A DNA stretch of 64,000 nt from Phaeobacter gallaeciensis (GTDB taxonomy: Bacteria > Pseudomonadota > Alphaproteobacteria > Rhodobacterales > Rhodobacteraceae). Where the stretch lies: assembly GCF_001678945.1 (NCBI RefSeq), contig NZ_CP015124.1, forward strand, positions 558,001-622,000. The letters are read 5' to 3'. How positions within the stretch are numbered: the first letter of the stretch is position 1; the number at the start of each line of letters is the position of its first letter. The notes under the pieces are model-generated. The model did no database searches. It saw only the letters and a list, made by a program, of their open reading frames with translations, and had not been told where the DNA came from. A program made the translations under genes and the position numbers. This document shows positions 35,388-43,596 of this stretch, piece after piece.

Positions 35388-36417
35388 TCTGACGCTCCCT
35401 GTTTCTCATACGCCGTTGCTGGTGAATGCGTCCCAAGGGGCGGCGACCAAAGCTCACTTTCCATAGCCCCGCCAGCGCCGGGACGACGCCTTTGGGCAGG
35501 AAAAGAACGAAAAGAACCAGGATCAGGCCGGTGATCAACGTGTTGTCGATGACGCTCTGCTGTCCCAGAAGAAATTTCAGATAAGCCAGCCCGGCCGCGC
35601 CAAGAACCGGACCGAACCGGGTACCCAGTCCACCAACGATGCACCAGATGATGATCTCGGCAGATTGGCCAAGAGAAAACAGGCTCGGCGTGACAATCTC
35701 AGCCCAGTTCGCAAAAAGCGCCCCGGCCAGCCCGGCAATCGCTGCACCCGCAGCGAAGAGGACGGTTTTCCTGATCCGCACGTCATATCCCATCAAAGAC
35801 ATGCGGGTTTCGTTTTCACGGATACCGACGGCGACACGGCCGAAGCTTGACCTCAGCAAGGCAGAGACGAGGAAGTAGACCGCGCCCAGAAGGACGGCGC
35901 AGACATAGAAGTAACTGTCGCCCCAGATGTAGTCATCCGGGCGTCCGGGGATGTTCAGCGTCTGGAACCCCGGGATTCCGTTGAAACCACCCAGACGCGC
36001 GGTCCCGATCACGTATTGCGGCCCGGCGGTCGAGTTGATGAACTTGAACAGGATCAGCGTCACGACCAGAGTGATGACGCCGAGATAGACGTCATTCAGG
36101 CGCCCATAAAACATCATCGCCCCAAGCAGAGCCGCAAACACCGCCGGAACCATCACTGCGAGGATCATCGGAAGCGTGCTTTCACCGACATTGATGGCGG
36201 CAATGGCGTAGGTATAGGCGCCCAGCCCGAAAAAAGCGGCCTGGCCAAAGCAGAGGATGCCGCCGAAGCCCCAGATCAGGCCAAGACTTAACCCAAGCAT
36301 CCCGTAGACGATCAGAACCGTCAGCGTGTAGGTGCCAATCATCAGGGGCATGACCCAGATCAGAACTGCGGTAACAAGGATGGTCGTGATGGCGTCTTTT
36401 GAAAGGCTCCCTTGCAT
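35380..36417 (-). CDS. LivM-type ABC transporter permease
   Basis: 345 aa inner-membrane protein with about ten hydrophobic segments. Family motifs: GLSLGLIWGFGGILCFGQAAFFGLGAY, and the EAA-like loop IRENETRMSLMGYDVRIRKTVLFAAGAAIAGLAGAL. ATG 36417 overlaps the LivH stop (TGATG); an in-frame GTG at 36420 is possible. The C-terminus ends in a basic tail (RIHQQRRMRNRERQNG). It forms the membrane channel with LivH. Confidence 0.93.
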   Translation of the reverse strand: MQGSLSKDAITTILVTAVLIWVMPLMIGTYTLTVLIVYGMLGLSLGLIWGFGGILCFGQAAFFGLGAYTYAIAAINVGESTLPMILAVMVPAVFAALLGAMMFYGRLNDVYLGVITLVVTLILFKFINSTAGPQYVIGTARLGGFNGIPGFQTLNIPGRPDDYIWGDSYFYVCAVLLGAVYFLVSALLRSSFGRVAVGIRENETRMSLMGYDVRIRKTVLFAAGAAIAGLAGALFANWAEIVTPSLFSLGQSAEIIIWCIVGGLGTRFGPVLGAAGLAYLKFLLGQQSVIDNTLITGLILVLFVLFLPKGVVPALAGLWKVSFGRRPLGRIHQQRRMRNRERQNG

Positions 36418-37283
36418 CACAGCTTCCCCTTGAAGAATTTGCCGGTAATGCCCTGTGGCAAAAGGCGCAGCAGGATGACTGCGGCCACGAGGAGTGCAAC
36501 TTCGCCGATGACCGGAGAGACGGCGAAGGTGAAGACTTGGTTGACGACGCCAAAGAGACCCGCGCTGGAGAACAGGCCCGCGATAAGCGACGGCCCGCCC
36601 GCGATCACCGTGATGAACGCCTTGGCGATATAGGCGCCGCCCGATGTCGGGACGAGCCCGACTAGCGGCGCGAGGACCGCGCCAGCCAAGCCGGACAGGG
36701 CAGAGCCGCAGAAGAAGGTTGCCATGTAGATGCGGTCCGGGCTGTAGCCCAGTGCCGCCGCCATGTCAGAGCGTTGCATCGTACCGCGCGCGATCAAACC
36801 TGCGCGTGTCGCCTTCAGGATCGTGAGCGTCCCGATAAGCAGCAGGATCGCGACCACGATGATGAAGAAGTTATAGCCGTTAACCTGATAATTTCCGATG
36901 GCAAAGCCGGGGATCGGTGTTGAGATCCCTGTCGTCGTATTGCCAAAGATCATTGTCGCCAGACCGATGAAGAACAGGCTCAACCCCCAGGTTGCGAGCA
37001 TCGTGTCGACAAGCCGCCCATAGAGATGACGGATCACCAGCCGTTCGACCACGAGCCCGATAAGCCCGACGACAATCGGCGCGATCACCAGCATGGCGAT
37101 GAAGATGTTCACGCCGAGGTTCACGGCTGTGATGGTGGCGTACCCGCCCATCATCATGAACTCGCCATGGGCAAGGTTGATCACTTTCATCATTCCGAAG
37201 ACGACCGCGAGGCCGGCACTGATGAGGATCAGCGAGGCAACCGCGTAAAGCATCTCGACAAGTATGACGACGGTTAAATCCAT
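36417..37283 (-). CDS. LivH-type ABC transporter permease
   Basis: 288 aa inner-membrane protein with about eight hydrophobic segments. Family motifs: AVVFGMMKVINLAHGEFMMMGGYATI near the N-terminus and a loop QRSDMAAALGYSPDRIYMATFFCGSALSGLAGAVLAPLVG. It is the partner of LivM. It starts 80 bp after the binding-protein stop, and the gap contains a GC-rich hairpin. Confidence 0.93.
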   Translation of the reverse strand: MDLTVVILVEMLYAVASLILISAGLAVVFGMMKVINLAHGEFMMMGGYATITAVNLGVNIFIAMLVIAPIVVGLIGLVVERLVIRHLYGRLVDTMLATWGLSLFFIGLATMIFGNTTTGISTPIPGFAIGNYQVNGYNFFIIVVAILLLIGTLTILKATRAGLIARGTMQRSDMAAALGYSPDRIYMATFFCGSALSGLAGAVLAPLVGLVPTSGGAYIAKAFITVIAGGPSLIAGLFSSAGLFGVVNQVFTFAVSPVIGEVALLVAAVILLRLLPQGITGKFFKGKL

Positions 37284-37324
37284 GAGAAAGAAATTCCGTT
37301 GGAAGAGGAGTACAGTCCGAGTGT

Positions 37325-37347
37325 GCGGGGCGACCCTGCCGCCCCGC
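37325..37347 (-). other. Intercistronic stem-loop after the binding-protein gene
   Basis: GCGGGGCG 37325-37332 pairs with CGCCCCGC 37340-37347 around a 7-base loop. No T-run follows on the minus strand. It probably stabilises the binding-protein mRNA or lowers read-through into the permease genes (inference). Confidence 0.55.
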
Positions 37348-37363
37348 TAAAATCTGTGAGCGG

Positions 37364-38584
37364 TCAGATTTGGATTTCGTACTGGGTATTGTCGTTCGGA
37401 TTGGCCTCCAGATCGCAGACGGCCTGAGTGTCGACCGGCTGTCGCTGTGGCAGTGTTTCAATCACTTTCATGCCCTGGTTTTCGAATTCCATGAGATGCA
37501 CATCGAGAACGGCATGGTGTGTCTTCGGATCGACCGTAATTTTCCCAGCAGGACCATCGATCGACAGACCTGTCTCAAGGGCTGCAATCACGGCGTCGCG
37601 TTCGTGCGACCCTGCCTGGCGGACGGCTTCGGCCCAGGTCAGAATGCCCTGATAATGCGATACGGCGATCTCGTGGATCAGGTTGCTGTCACCATAGGCG
37701 GCTGCCCATTTCTCCTTGAAGGCGGCGTTCGCGGGAGTGTCGAGCTCCTGGCTGTAGTTGTAGGCCACCATGATCCCATTGCCCTCTTCCGGGGTCAGAA
37801 CCTTATGCTCGTTGCCGACGCCAAGCGTGGTCGATGCCAGAGGGATGCGGTCTTTCATGCCGGCGGCAGCCCACTGACGGAAGAACGACAGGTGCGCACC
37901 CCCGACGAGCGGTGCAATGACGAGATCGGGACCAACCGATTGAATCTTGGCGATGGTTGAGCCGAAATCGCTCACATCCAGCGGGAAGAAATCGACACCG
38001 ACAGTCTCACCACCGTTGTCAGCCACGAATTTCTGGATCCAGCGCGCGGTGATCTGACCGTAGTTGTAGTCAGCAGCGAGGATGTAGACCTTCTTGCCAG
38101 ATTTGCTCATCGCGTAGGGAACGAGGGCCTCGACCTGCTGCGCAGGTGTCACTCCATTGATGAAGATGTTGCGGTCACAGACACCGCCCTCGTAGAGCAC
38201 GTTGTAGAAATAGAGCGTCTTCGTCTTGCGCATTGTCTGGCGGATCGCCTCGCGCGAGGCGGACAGGATGCCGCCATGCACAACATCGACCTTGTCCTGG
38301 CGGGTCAGTTGCTGACCGTATTGAGAATAGAGCGCCATGTCAGATTGCGTATCATAGGCCGCAACCTCGACCTGCTTACCCAGAAGGCCGCCAGACGCGT
38401 TGATTTCGTCAACGGCCAGGCGCATCGCCATATCCATTGGCTTGCCGTAGGCATCGAATATGCCCGAGGTGTCGAGGATCGACCCCAATTTGATCGTGTC
38501 GGCGGCAAGGGCCACGCGAGGCAGCATCGAGGTGCCTGCGATGGCGGCTGTGCTGGCCAAGAAGTTTCGGCGGTTCAGGGACAT
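37364..38584 (-). CDS. Amide/urea-type ABC transporter substrate-binding protein
   Basis: 406 aa periplasmic binding protein (Peripla_BP_6 fold). ATG 38584 follows GGAAGGAAACTGAT; the N-terminus MSLNRRNFLASTAAIAGTSMLPRVALA is a Tat signal with RRNFLA. The body has KLGSILDTSGIFDAYGKPMDMAMRLAVDEINASGGLLG, YFYNVLYEGGVCDRN, YILAADYNYGQITARWIQKF and IAPLVGGAHLSFFRQW, matching the UrtA/FmdD group that binds urea or short amides rather than the leucine-binding group. It lies between the flotillin gene and LivH. Confidence 0.92.
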   Translation of the reverse strand: MSLNRRNFLASTAAIAGTSMLPRVALAADTIKLGSILDTSGIFDAYGKPMDMAMRLAVDEINASGGLLGKQVEVAAYDTQSDMALYSQYGQQLTRQDKVDVVHGGILSASREAIRQTMRKTKTLYFYNVLYEGGVCDRNIFINGVTPAQQVEALVPYAMSKSGKKVYILAADYNYGQITARWIQKFVADNGGETVGVDFFPLDVSDFGSTIAKIQSVGPDLVIAPLVGGAHLSFFRQWAAAGMKDRIPLASTTLGVGNEHKVLTPEEGNGIMVAYNYSQELDTPANAAFKEKWAAAYGDSNLIHEIAVSHYQGILTWAEAVRQAGSHERDAVIAALETGLSIDGPAGKITVDPKTHHAVLDVHLMEFENQGMKVIETLPQRQPVDTQAVCDLEANPNDNTQYEIQI

Positions 38585-38636
38585 ATCAGTTTCCTTCCTG
38601 TTGTCGTTCCGGTTGGGGATCTGGACGGTTTGCCCG

Positions 38637-40247
38637 TCACTTCTCGGTCTTGGGTTTGTCTTTGATGCGGTTTGCATAGTCGGCAGTGCGACCGGCGAGG
38701 TTGGCATCGAAATCCAGTCCGATTTCCTCGCCCATCTGCTTCATCGCAGGCAGGCGCACGGCCATTCCGAGGATCTGATCCATGGCGGCACCGAATGCGC
38801 CATCGACCCCTTCTCCGGCGCCATTGCTTCCACCCGCGCCGGAAATCTGGTTGATCCGGATAGAGTCGATTTTTTCGACCGGCTTCATCATCTGCGTCAT
38901 GATTTCCGGCAGGCGGTCCAGCTTGCGCTCTTCCAGGCGCATCCGGATCACCGCATCGCCAAGCGTATTCTCGGCCTGGTTCAGTGCGATGCGACCGGCG
39001 GCTTCCGCTTCCATCCGGACGCGCTCTGCCTCGCTCGCCTTGGTCTTAGCGGCGGCATCAGCCTTGGCCTTCTCCAGAAGCGTCTCCACATCCCGCTTGA
39101 CCTTGGCCCCTTCGAGCGAAAGCTCTTTCTCCTGTTTCAGGTGGGCGATCTCGCGCTCGCGTTCGGCGATGGCACGTTCCTTCTGGGCCTGCACGCTTTC
39201 GGCCGCGAGGATGACCTTTGCTCTGGCCTCTTCCTCTTCGGCACGGGCTTCGGCCTCCTCCGCGCGCTTCTTGGCAATTTGAATGTCGTTGTTGATCTTC
39301 TCTTCTTCGAGCGTCCGGATGGCTGCCATCTCGGCCTTGCGCAGCGCCTCGTCACTTTCCACCTGCGTCGCTTTCACCCGTTTCTCGTTTTCGATCCGAG
39401 TGGTCTCGCTTGCGAGTTTTGCTTCATCGCGGGCGCGGTCTTCGCGGGACTTGGCGTCCGCCTCAAGCTTTGCCAGATGCTCTTGCAGGGCGATCTCTGC
39501 TTCACGTTCTGCACGCTGCAGTTCGAGTTGCCGCTGATGTTGCGCCAGGTGGCTTTCACGCACGGCGACCTCGGCCTCGGTTTCAATGCGGATGCGCGCC
39601 TTGCGTTGATCCGCGACAAGTTCGGCCAGTTGACGCATGCCTTGCGCGTTGAAGGCATTATTTTCGTTCCATTGGCTCAGATCGCTTTGATCGACAGCCA
39701 GCAAGGAGGCCGACACCAGGGTCAGCCCGAACTTGGAAGCCTGGGTATCAATTGCCCTAGCCACATCGTCGGAAAAACCGGAACGATCGAGGTGAATTTC
39801 TTCTAAGGTCCGAACCGCCGCCGCGCGCTGGATCGCATCCACGAGCGAGCCAGCGAAGACGTCCTTGACCGTGTCACCTCCACGGGCGATCCGAGAACCC
39901 AGCGCCTGAGCCGCCGTCGAGATCCCTTCTTTGGTCGGTGCGACGCGAAGCTCGAACTCGAACTGAACATCGGCCCGCATCTTGTCGCGCGTCAGGACGG
40001 CGTCGCGCCCCTCGCGGTTGATGCCAAAGGTCAGCGCCCCCATTGAGACTTTCTGAACCTGGTGCAGGATCGGCAGGGACAGGCACCCGCCGTCCGTTAC
40101 GACACGCGATCCGCCGAAGCCGGTTCTGACCAGCGCCGTATCCAGAGTAGCTTTCGCGTAGTAGCGTTGAAGAAACCAGATCGCGACCAGAGCGACGATT
40201 ACCAGCAGAACCAGCAGGACAACCCAGAGCAAAGCAAATCTCCCCAT
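38637..40247 (-). CDS. Flotillin-like SPFH protein (YqiK type)
   Basis: 536 aa from ATG 40247 (MGRFALLWVVLLVLLVIVALVAIWFLQRYY); an in-frame ATG at 40283 adds 12 residues, and neither has a strong ribosome site. One N-terminal membrane helix is followed by an SPFH domain (about 35-200: GGCLSLPILHQVQKVSMGALTF, TRDKMRADVQFEFELRV, LDRSGFSDDVARAIDTQASKFGLTL). A long charged coiled coil (about 205-400, rich in A/E/K/R) precedes a Gly-rich C-terminus. Flotillins form membrane microdomain scaffolds. Finding one between a sensor and an importer in one operon is unusual; scaffolding of the transporter is inferred. Confidence 0.9.
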   Translation of the reverse strand: MGRFALLWVVLLVLLVIVALVAIWFLQRYYAKATLDTALVRTGFGGSRVVTDGGCLSLPILHQVQKVSMGALTFGINREGRDAVLTRDKMRADVQFEFELRVAPTKEGISTAAQALGSRIARGGDTVKDVFAGSLVDAIQRAAAVRTLEEIHLDRSGFSDDVARAIDTQASKFGLTLVSASLLAVDQSDLSQWNENNAFNAQGMRQLAELVADQRKARIRIETEAEVAVRESHLAQHQRQLELQRAEREAEIALQEHLAKLEADAKSREDRARDEAKLASETTRIENEKRVKATQVESDEALRKAEMAAIRTLEEEKINNDIQIAKKRAEEAEARAEEEEARAKVILAAESVQAQKERAIAEREREIAHLKQEKELSLEGAKVKRDVETLLEKAKADAAAKTKASEAERVRMEAEAAGRIALNQAENTLGDAVIRMRLEERKLDRLPEIMTQMMKPVEKIDSIRINQISGAGGSNGAGEGVDGAFGAAMDQILGMAVRLPAMKQMGEEIGLDFDANLAGRTADYANRIKDKPKTEK

Positions 40248-40310
40248 GTGACCGATCGTCGGAGGTGTCCGTCCGCGATCCATTCGTTCACAAAAGCGTG
40301 GGAGAATTTG

Positions 40311-40359
40311 ATTTCCACTTCAAGTAAATAATTTGAAATGGAAATCATTTCACTTCAAG
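40311..40359 (-). promoter_or_regulatory. Operator-like inverted repeat with a third half-site
   Basis: ATTTCCACTTCAA at 40311-40323 is the inverted partner (12 of 13) of TTGAAATGGAAAT at 40333-40345, with a 9-bp spacer. A third copy, ATTTCACTTCAAG, follows at 40347-40359. It lies 64 bp upstream of the flotillin start and just after the stop of the AmiC-like gene. A related half-site, TTTCCAAGTCAA, occurs at 41537-41548 between the AmiC-like and MarR genes. The likely binder is the MarR protein (inference). Confidence 0.6.
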
Positions 40360-40367
40360 ATGCTGTT

Positions 40368-41480
40368 TTATAACTCTTTAATGACTTCAAATTTCAGATT
40401 ATCAGCCCGCGCAAGGTAGATCGGCGCCCGTTCACTCGTGTTCAAAGAGGAGAGCTTCCGACCGCTTCGGTGAATCACCGGCAACGCGGGAGAAACACTG
40501 TGCTCCCGCCAGACTGTTGCATGCCCCTGCATCAGCCCTGCCAGGAAATGGACCCCCTCGTAGGTCGACTGCCCGAGCGCGTTCAAAACCGGCGCCTGAT
40601 CCCCGTGTACGTTGAAATATTTTTCCTTAAACGCCAGGTTCGCATCTGTCGGCAAACTTCCGAAATAGGAGGACGCGGCGAACAATCTTTTGCTGTTTTG
40701 CGCGCCGCAGCCCAGCAGGCCGTTCTCCTCGATTGCACAAGACAATCGCACCATCCGGTCATGAAGGTTTGCCTTGCCGAAAGCCCTGTTGAACGCGACG
40801 GCATCCTGCCCGACAAGCGAGATCAGCACGGCTTCCGCACCCGAGCGGGAGATCTCTTCGACGAACATGCTCATGCTCTTCAGGCCAAACGGCAGGTATT
40901 TCTCATAAGCCAACCCGACCGACATTTCCTGAAGCTTGCCCTTCGCGTAGCTATGCGAGGTTCTTGGCCAGACATAGTCGTTGCCGATCAGGGCCCAGCT
41001 TCGGGGCCGATACTCATTCTGGATGTGCTGCATCGATGGGCCGAGCTGTTCTTGCGGGGTTTCGCCAATGGCGAACAAACCGTCCGTGCGTTCACCGCCT
41101 TCGTATAAAGGCGTATAGATGTAAGGGATGCGTTGACGGACAATCTTGCTCAGACGCTGCCGGATCGCACTGATATGCATCCCGACGATGGCATCGATAG
41201 AGTTTGTTTCGATCAGATCGTTGACGGTTTCCTCGATCGAGATGCTCGCCTCCATGGCCGCATCGATCATGATGAGTTGCACCTTGCGGCCATCAATACC
41301 ATTTGCCCGGTTCAGTTCCTCGACCGCGACCTGTGCGCTCGAGATGCAAGAAGGGGCCCAAAGACCCGCCGCACCACACAGTGGAATAAGGAGGGCGATC
41401 CGATAGGTACCGTTGCCGCGCAACACCGGATTATCCCGCAGCTCCTCAAGTTCAGTTGGAACAACTGGTAACACATTCAA
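40368..41480 (-). CDS. AmiC-like cytoplasmic ligand-binding protein
   Basis: Up to 370 aa, Peripla_BP_5/6 fold related to AmiC and UrtA (YRIALLIPLCGAAGLWAPSCISSAQVAVEELNRANGIDGRKV, YIYTPLYEGGERTDGLFAIGETPQEQLGP, WALIGNDYVWPRTSHSYAKGKL, EAVLISLVGQDAVAFNRAFG). No signal peptide is present, so it should be cytoplasmic and act as a sensor, like AmiC in the Pseudomonas amidase operon. Start codons are non-standard: TTG 41480 or GTG 41474, behind AAGGGGTGAG. No AmiR antiterminator is nearby; a MarR gene is divergent instead. It is the first gene of the island operon, and the 120-bp gap to the flotillin gene holds the operator-like repeat. Confidence 0.85.
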   Translation of the reverse strand: MNVLPVVPTELEELRDNPVLRGNGTYRIALLIPLCGAAGLWAPSCISSAQVAVEELNRANGIDGRKVQLIMIDAAMEASISIEETVNDLIETNSIDAIVGMHISAIRQRLSKIVRQRIPYIYTPLYEGGERTDGLFAIGETPQEQLGPSMQHIQNEYRPRSWALIGNDYVWPRTSHSYAKGKLQEMSVGLAYEKYLPFGLKSMSMFVEEISRSGAEAVLISLVGQDAVAFNRAFGKANLHDRMVRLSCAIEENGLLGCGAQNSKRLFAASSYFGSLPTDANLAFKEKYFNVHGDQAPVLNALGQSTYEGVHFLAGLMQGHATVWREHSVSPALPVIHRSGRKLSSLNTSERAPIYLARADNLKFEVIKEL

Positions 41481-41580
41481 ATTGGCTCACCCCTTCCCTA
41501 GAGGATCAGGAACCGCTACATACCAATTGATCTTACTTTCCAAGTCAATTAATTTCGAGTTCTGTGGAGAAGTGACCCCT

Positions 41581-42003
41581 ATGGAAACGCGCGAAAACCC
41601 TATTCAGGACTATCTGTCGTATGCTTTGGCGGCGGCACATCGGAAAATGTCGGCATCCTTGAATGCCCGGCTTAAAAAACACGGCATTCAGATCGAAGCC
41701 TGGCGCATCCTTGAAACGCTGGAAACGGACCAACGGCTAACCATGGGGCAGCTGGCTGAAGTTGTGCTGATGAATCCCCCTACCCTGACCAAACTGGTGG
41801 ACCGTCTGGTTTCGGATGGTCTTGTTCATCGTCAAGTCGCGCAGGCAGATCATCGACAGATCAACGTGCTGCCGACCGCGCTCGGAAAAAAGCGGATGCT
41901 GCAGGTTCGTGAGGAAGTGCAGGATCAAGACGCCGCACTCGAGTCCCTGATTGGCAAGGACGATGCGGGCAAGCTCATTGAACTCTTGCGTGGGATTGCG
42001 TGA
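41581..42003 (+). CDS. MarR family transcriptional regulator
   Basis: 140 aa winged-helix repressor. ATG 41581 follows GGAGAAG. The recognition region is LTMGQLAEVVLMNPPTLTKLVDRLVSDGLVHRQ and the wing is QADHRQINVLPTALGKKRM; N- and C-terminal helices form the dimer. It is divergent from the AmiC-like gene with a 100-bp intergenic region carrying a half-site like the repeat at 40311-40359. It probably regulates the amide operon and itself; its ligand could be the amide, the acid or the acyl-CoA (inference). Confidence 0.92.
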   Translation: METRENPIQDYLSYALAAAHRKMSASLNARLKKHGIQIEAWRILETLETDQRLTMGQLAEVVLMNPPTLTKLVDRLVSDGLVHRQVAQADHRQINVLPTALGKKRMLQVREEVQDQDAALESLIGKDDAGKLIELLRGIA

Positions 42004-42044
42004 AGATAACCCTATGAAGGCAAGCGGTGTATCTGCCCCGGAAC

Positions 42045-42139
42045 TTGGAGTAGCCCCCTGAAAGTGGTCCACCAACTGGGATAGTTTTATCCCGCAAATT
42101 GGAGGATCAGCGATGGCTGGCAAACGAGAGAAGCCCGAA
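42045..42139 (+). pseudogene. IS3-type element: left end and truncated OrfA
   Basis: After a GTAGCCCCCTGAAAGTGGTCC end-like sequence near 42049, GGAGG precedes ATG 42113, whose first codons MAGKREKPE match the start of IS3-family OrfA proteins. The match stops at about 42139, where the minus-strand element begins. It is the left stub of an element interrupted by another insertion. Confidence 0.6.
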
Positions 42140-42214
42140 GTGTTCGTCGTCGGAGATTTTGGGCCATTTGGCAGCCTGAGCGAAGAGAGGGTCTGGCTCA
42201 TCTGGTTGGTTTGA

Positions 42215-43145
42215 TTATGCAGCGTATCTTCGGTGAAGCAAGCGCCGGGTTTCGATAGTCTTTCGTTTGATCCTTTCTCGTTATTTCAGGATGGTCTGGC
42301 CGCGCCCGAAGTAGACATCGGCCGGGGTGAAGTTTTGCAGGCTCTCGTGGTATTGTCGGCGGTTGTAATGCTCGACGAGGGCGTCGATCTTCTGCCTGAG
42401 ATCGCCGGGCAGGAAGTAGTTCGCCAGCAGGATGCGGTTCTTCAGGGTCTGATGCCAGCGCTCGATCTTGCCCTGGGTTTGCGGGTGATATGAGGCACCG
42501 CGGACATGATCCATCTGCCGATCTTCCAGCCAATCGGCCAACTCGCCCGAGATGTAACCCGACCCGTTGTCACTGAGAAGGCGGGGCTTGTGCAGAACCT
42601 TCGCCTGATCACAACCCGATGCCTGCAGCGCCAGGTCGAGCGTGTCGGTCACATCGCCTGACTTCATCGTCGTGAAAAGTTTCCAGGCGATGTTGTAGCG
42701 GCTGTAATCATCGAGGATCGTGGACAGGTAGAACCAGCCCCAGCCGATGACCTTCAGGTAGGTGAAGTCGGTCTGCCAAAGCTGGTTCGGTCGGGTCGTC
42801 TTATCACGGAACTCGTCAGAGGCGGACAGAACCACATAGGTCGGGCTCTTGATCAGGTCGTAGGCCTTGAGGATGCGATAAACCGAAGCCTCTGACACAA
42901 AATATTTTCCGTGTCAGTGAATCGCACGGCCAACTCGCGCGGCGACAGATCGCGTTCCTGCAGGGCTAGGTCCTTGATCTTCTCGCACACCGGCTCAGGG
43001 ATGCGGTTCCAGACCCGCGACGGCCTGGGACTGCGATCTTTCAGCGCCTCAGGGCCGCCCGACAAATACCGATCATACCAGCGGTAGAAGGTCGTTCTGG
43101 GGATGCCGAGCTTGTCCAGCGTTCGCCTGGACGGACCGGTTGCGC
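42215..43145 (-). pseudogene. Degenerate IS3-family transposase (OrfB/integrase)
   Basis: DDE integrase of an IS3-family element: helix-turn-helix start RRTLDKLGIPRTTFYRWYDRY near 43130, then NQLWQTDFTYLKV, STILDDYSRY, LLSDNGSGYISGEL and GKIERWHQTLKN carrying the D-D-E residues. It is broken in two places: a one-base loss in the A-run near 42905 (GAC ACG GAA AAT where TDTEKYFVSEASVYR is expected), and TAA at 42281-42283, after which the original frame continues RERIKRKTIETRRLLHRRYAA to 42215. The 5' end is missing, cut by the plus-strand remnant at 43163. Confidence 0.85.
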
Positions 43146-43162
43146 CGATCCGGCGTGCGTAT

Positions 43163-43449
43163 CTCAATGGATGGCAAGGGGCGGTTCCTCGACAACATCT
43201 TCGTTGAACGGCTCTGGCGATCTCTGAAATACGAGTGTGTCTACCTGCATTCCTGGGAGACCGGGTCGGAAGCGAAAGCAGGTGTCGGCAAGTGGATCGA
43301 GTTCTACAACCGCAAGCGCCCACATTCCGCCCTTGGCGGCCAACCACCCGCTGTGATCTATTGGCAGCGAAATGAAACAACCCAAACCGATCAGCAGATG
43401 CATAGAGTATGCTTAATTTACGCCAGGTCCTGTCCAACAAATGGGGAGT
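43163..43449 (+). pseudogene. IS3-family OrfB C-terminal remnant
   Basis: Plus-strand frame with MDGKGRFLDNIFVERLWRS, then LKYECVYLHSWETGSEAKAG, WIEFYNRKRPHSALGG and PPAVIYWQRNETTQTDQQM, the last third of a second, different IS3-type integrase. The 5' two thirds are absent. A one-base change near the end shifts the frame past its normal stop (RVA-stop becomes RVCLIYARSC). With the stub at 42045-42139 it may be the two ends of one element split by the minus-strand copy. Confidence 0.75.
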
Positions 43450-43486
43450 AGCTCACTTATGCCTAATTGGCACATTCCAAAGAATG

Positions 43487-43563
43487 GCGATCCCTCGAGG
43501 ACTCGAACCCCGAACCTGCTGATTAGAAGTCAGCTGCTCTATCCAGTTGAGCTAAGGGACCGC
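43487..43563 (-). tRNA. tRNA-Arg (UCU)
   Basis: Acceptor stem GCGGTCC/GGATCGC, D-arm AGCTCAACTGGATAGAGC, anticodon stem GCTGA/TCAGC with loop CTTCTAA (anticodon UCU), T-arm CGGGGTTCGAGTCCTCG. CCA is not encoded, unlike the tRNA-Asp genes. It sits directly beside the transposon remnants, a typical landing spot for mobile DNA. Confidence 0.93.
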
Positions 43564-43596
43564 TGAGGACCAGTTACGACACCCGCAATGCAAGGG

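Noticed and set aside
38460-39806. 448-codon open frame antisense to the flotillin gene
   Set aside because: It mirrors the coiled-coil codons of the flotillin and crosses into the binding-protein gene; no family features.
30527-42003. Nitrile-degradation cluster
   Set aside because: The amidase resembles nitrile-hydratase-linked enzymes, but no nitrile hydratase subunit or activator gene is in the window.
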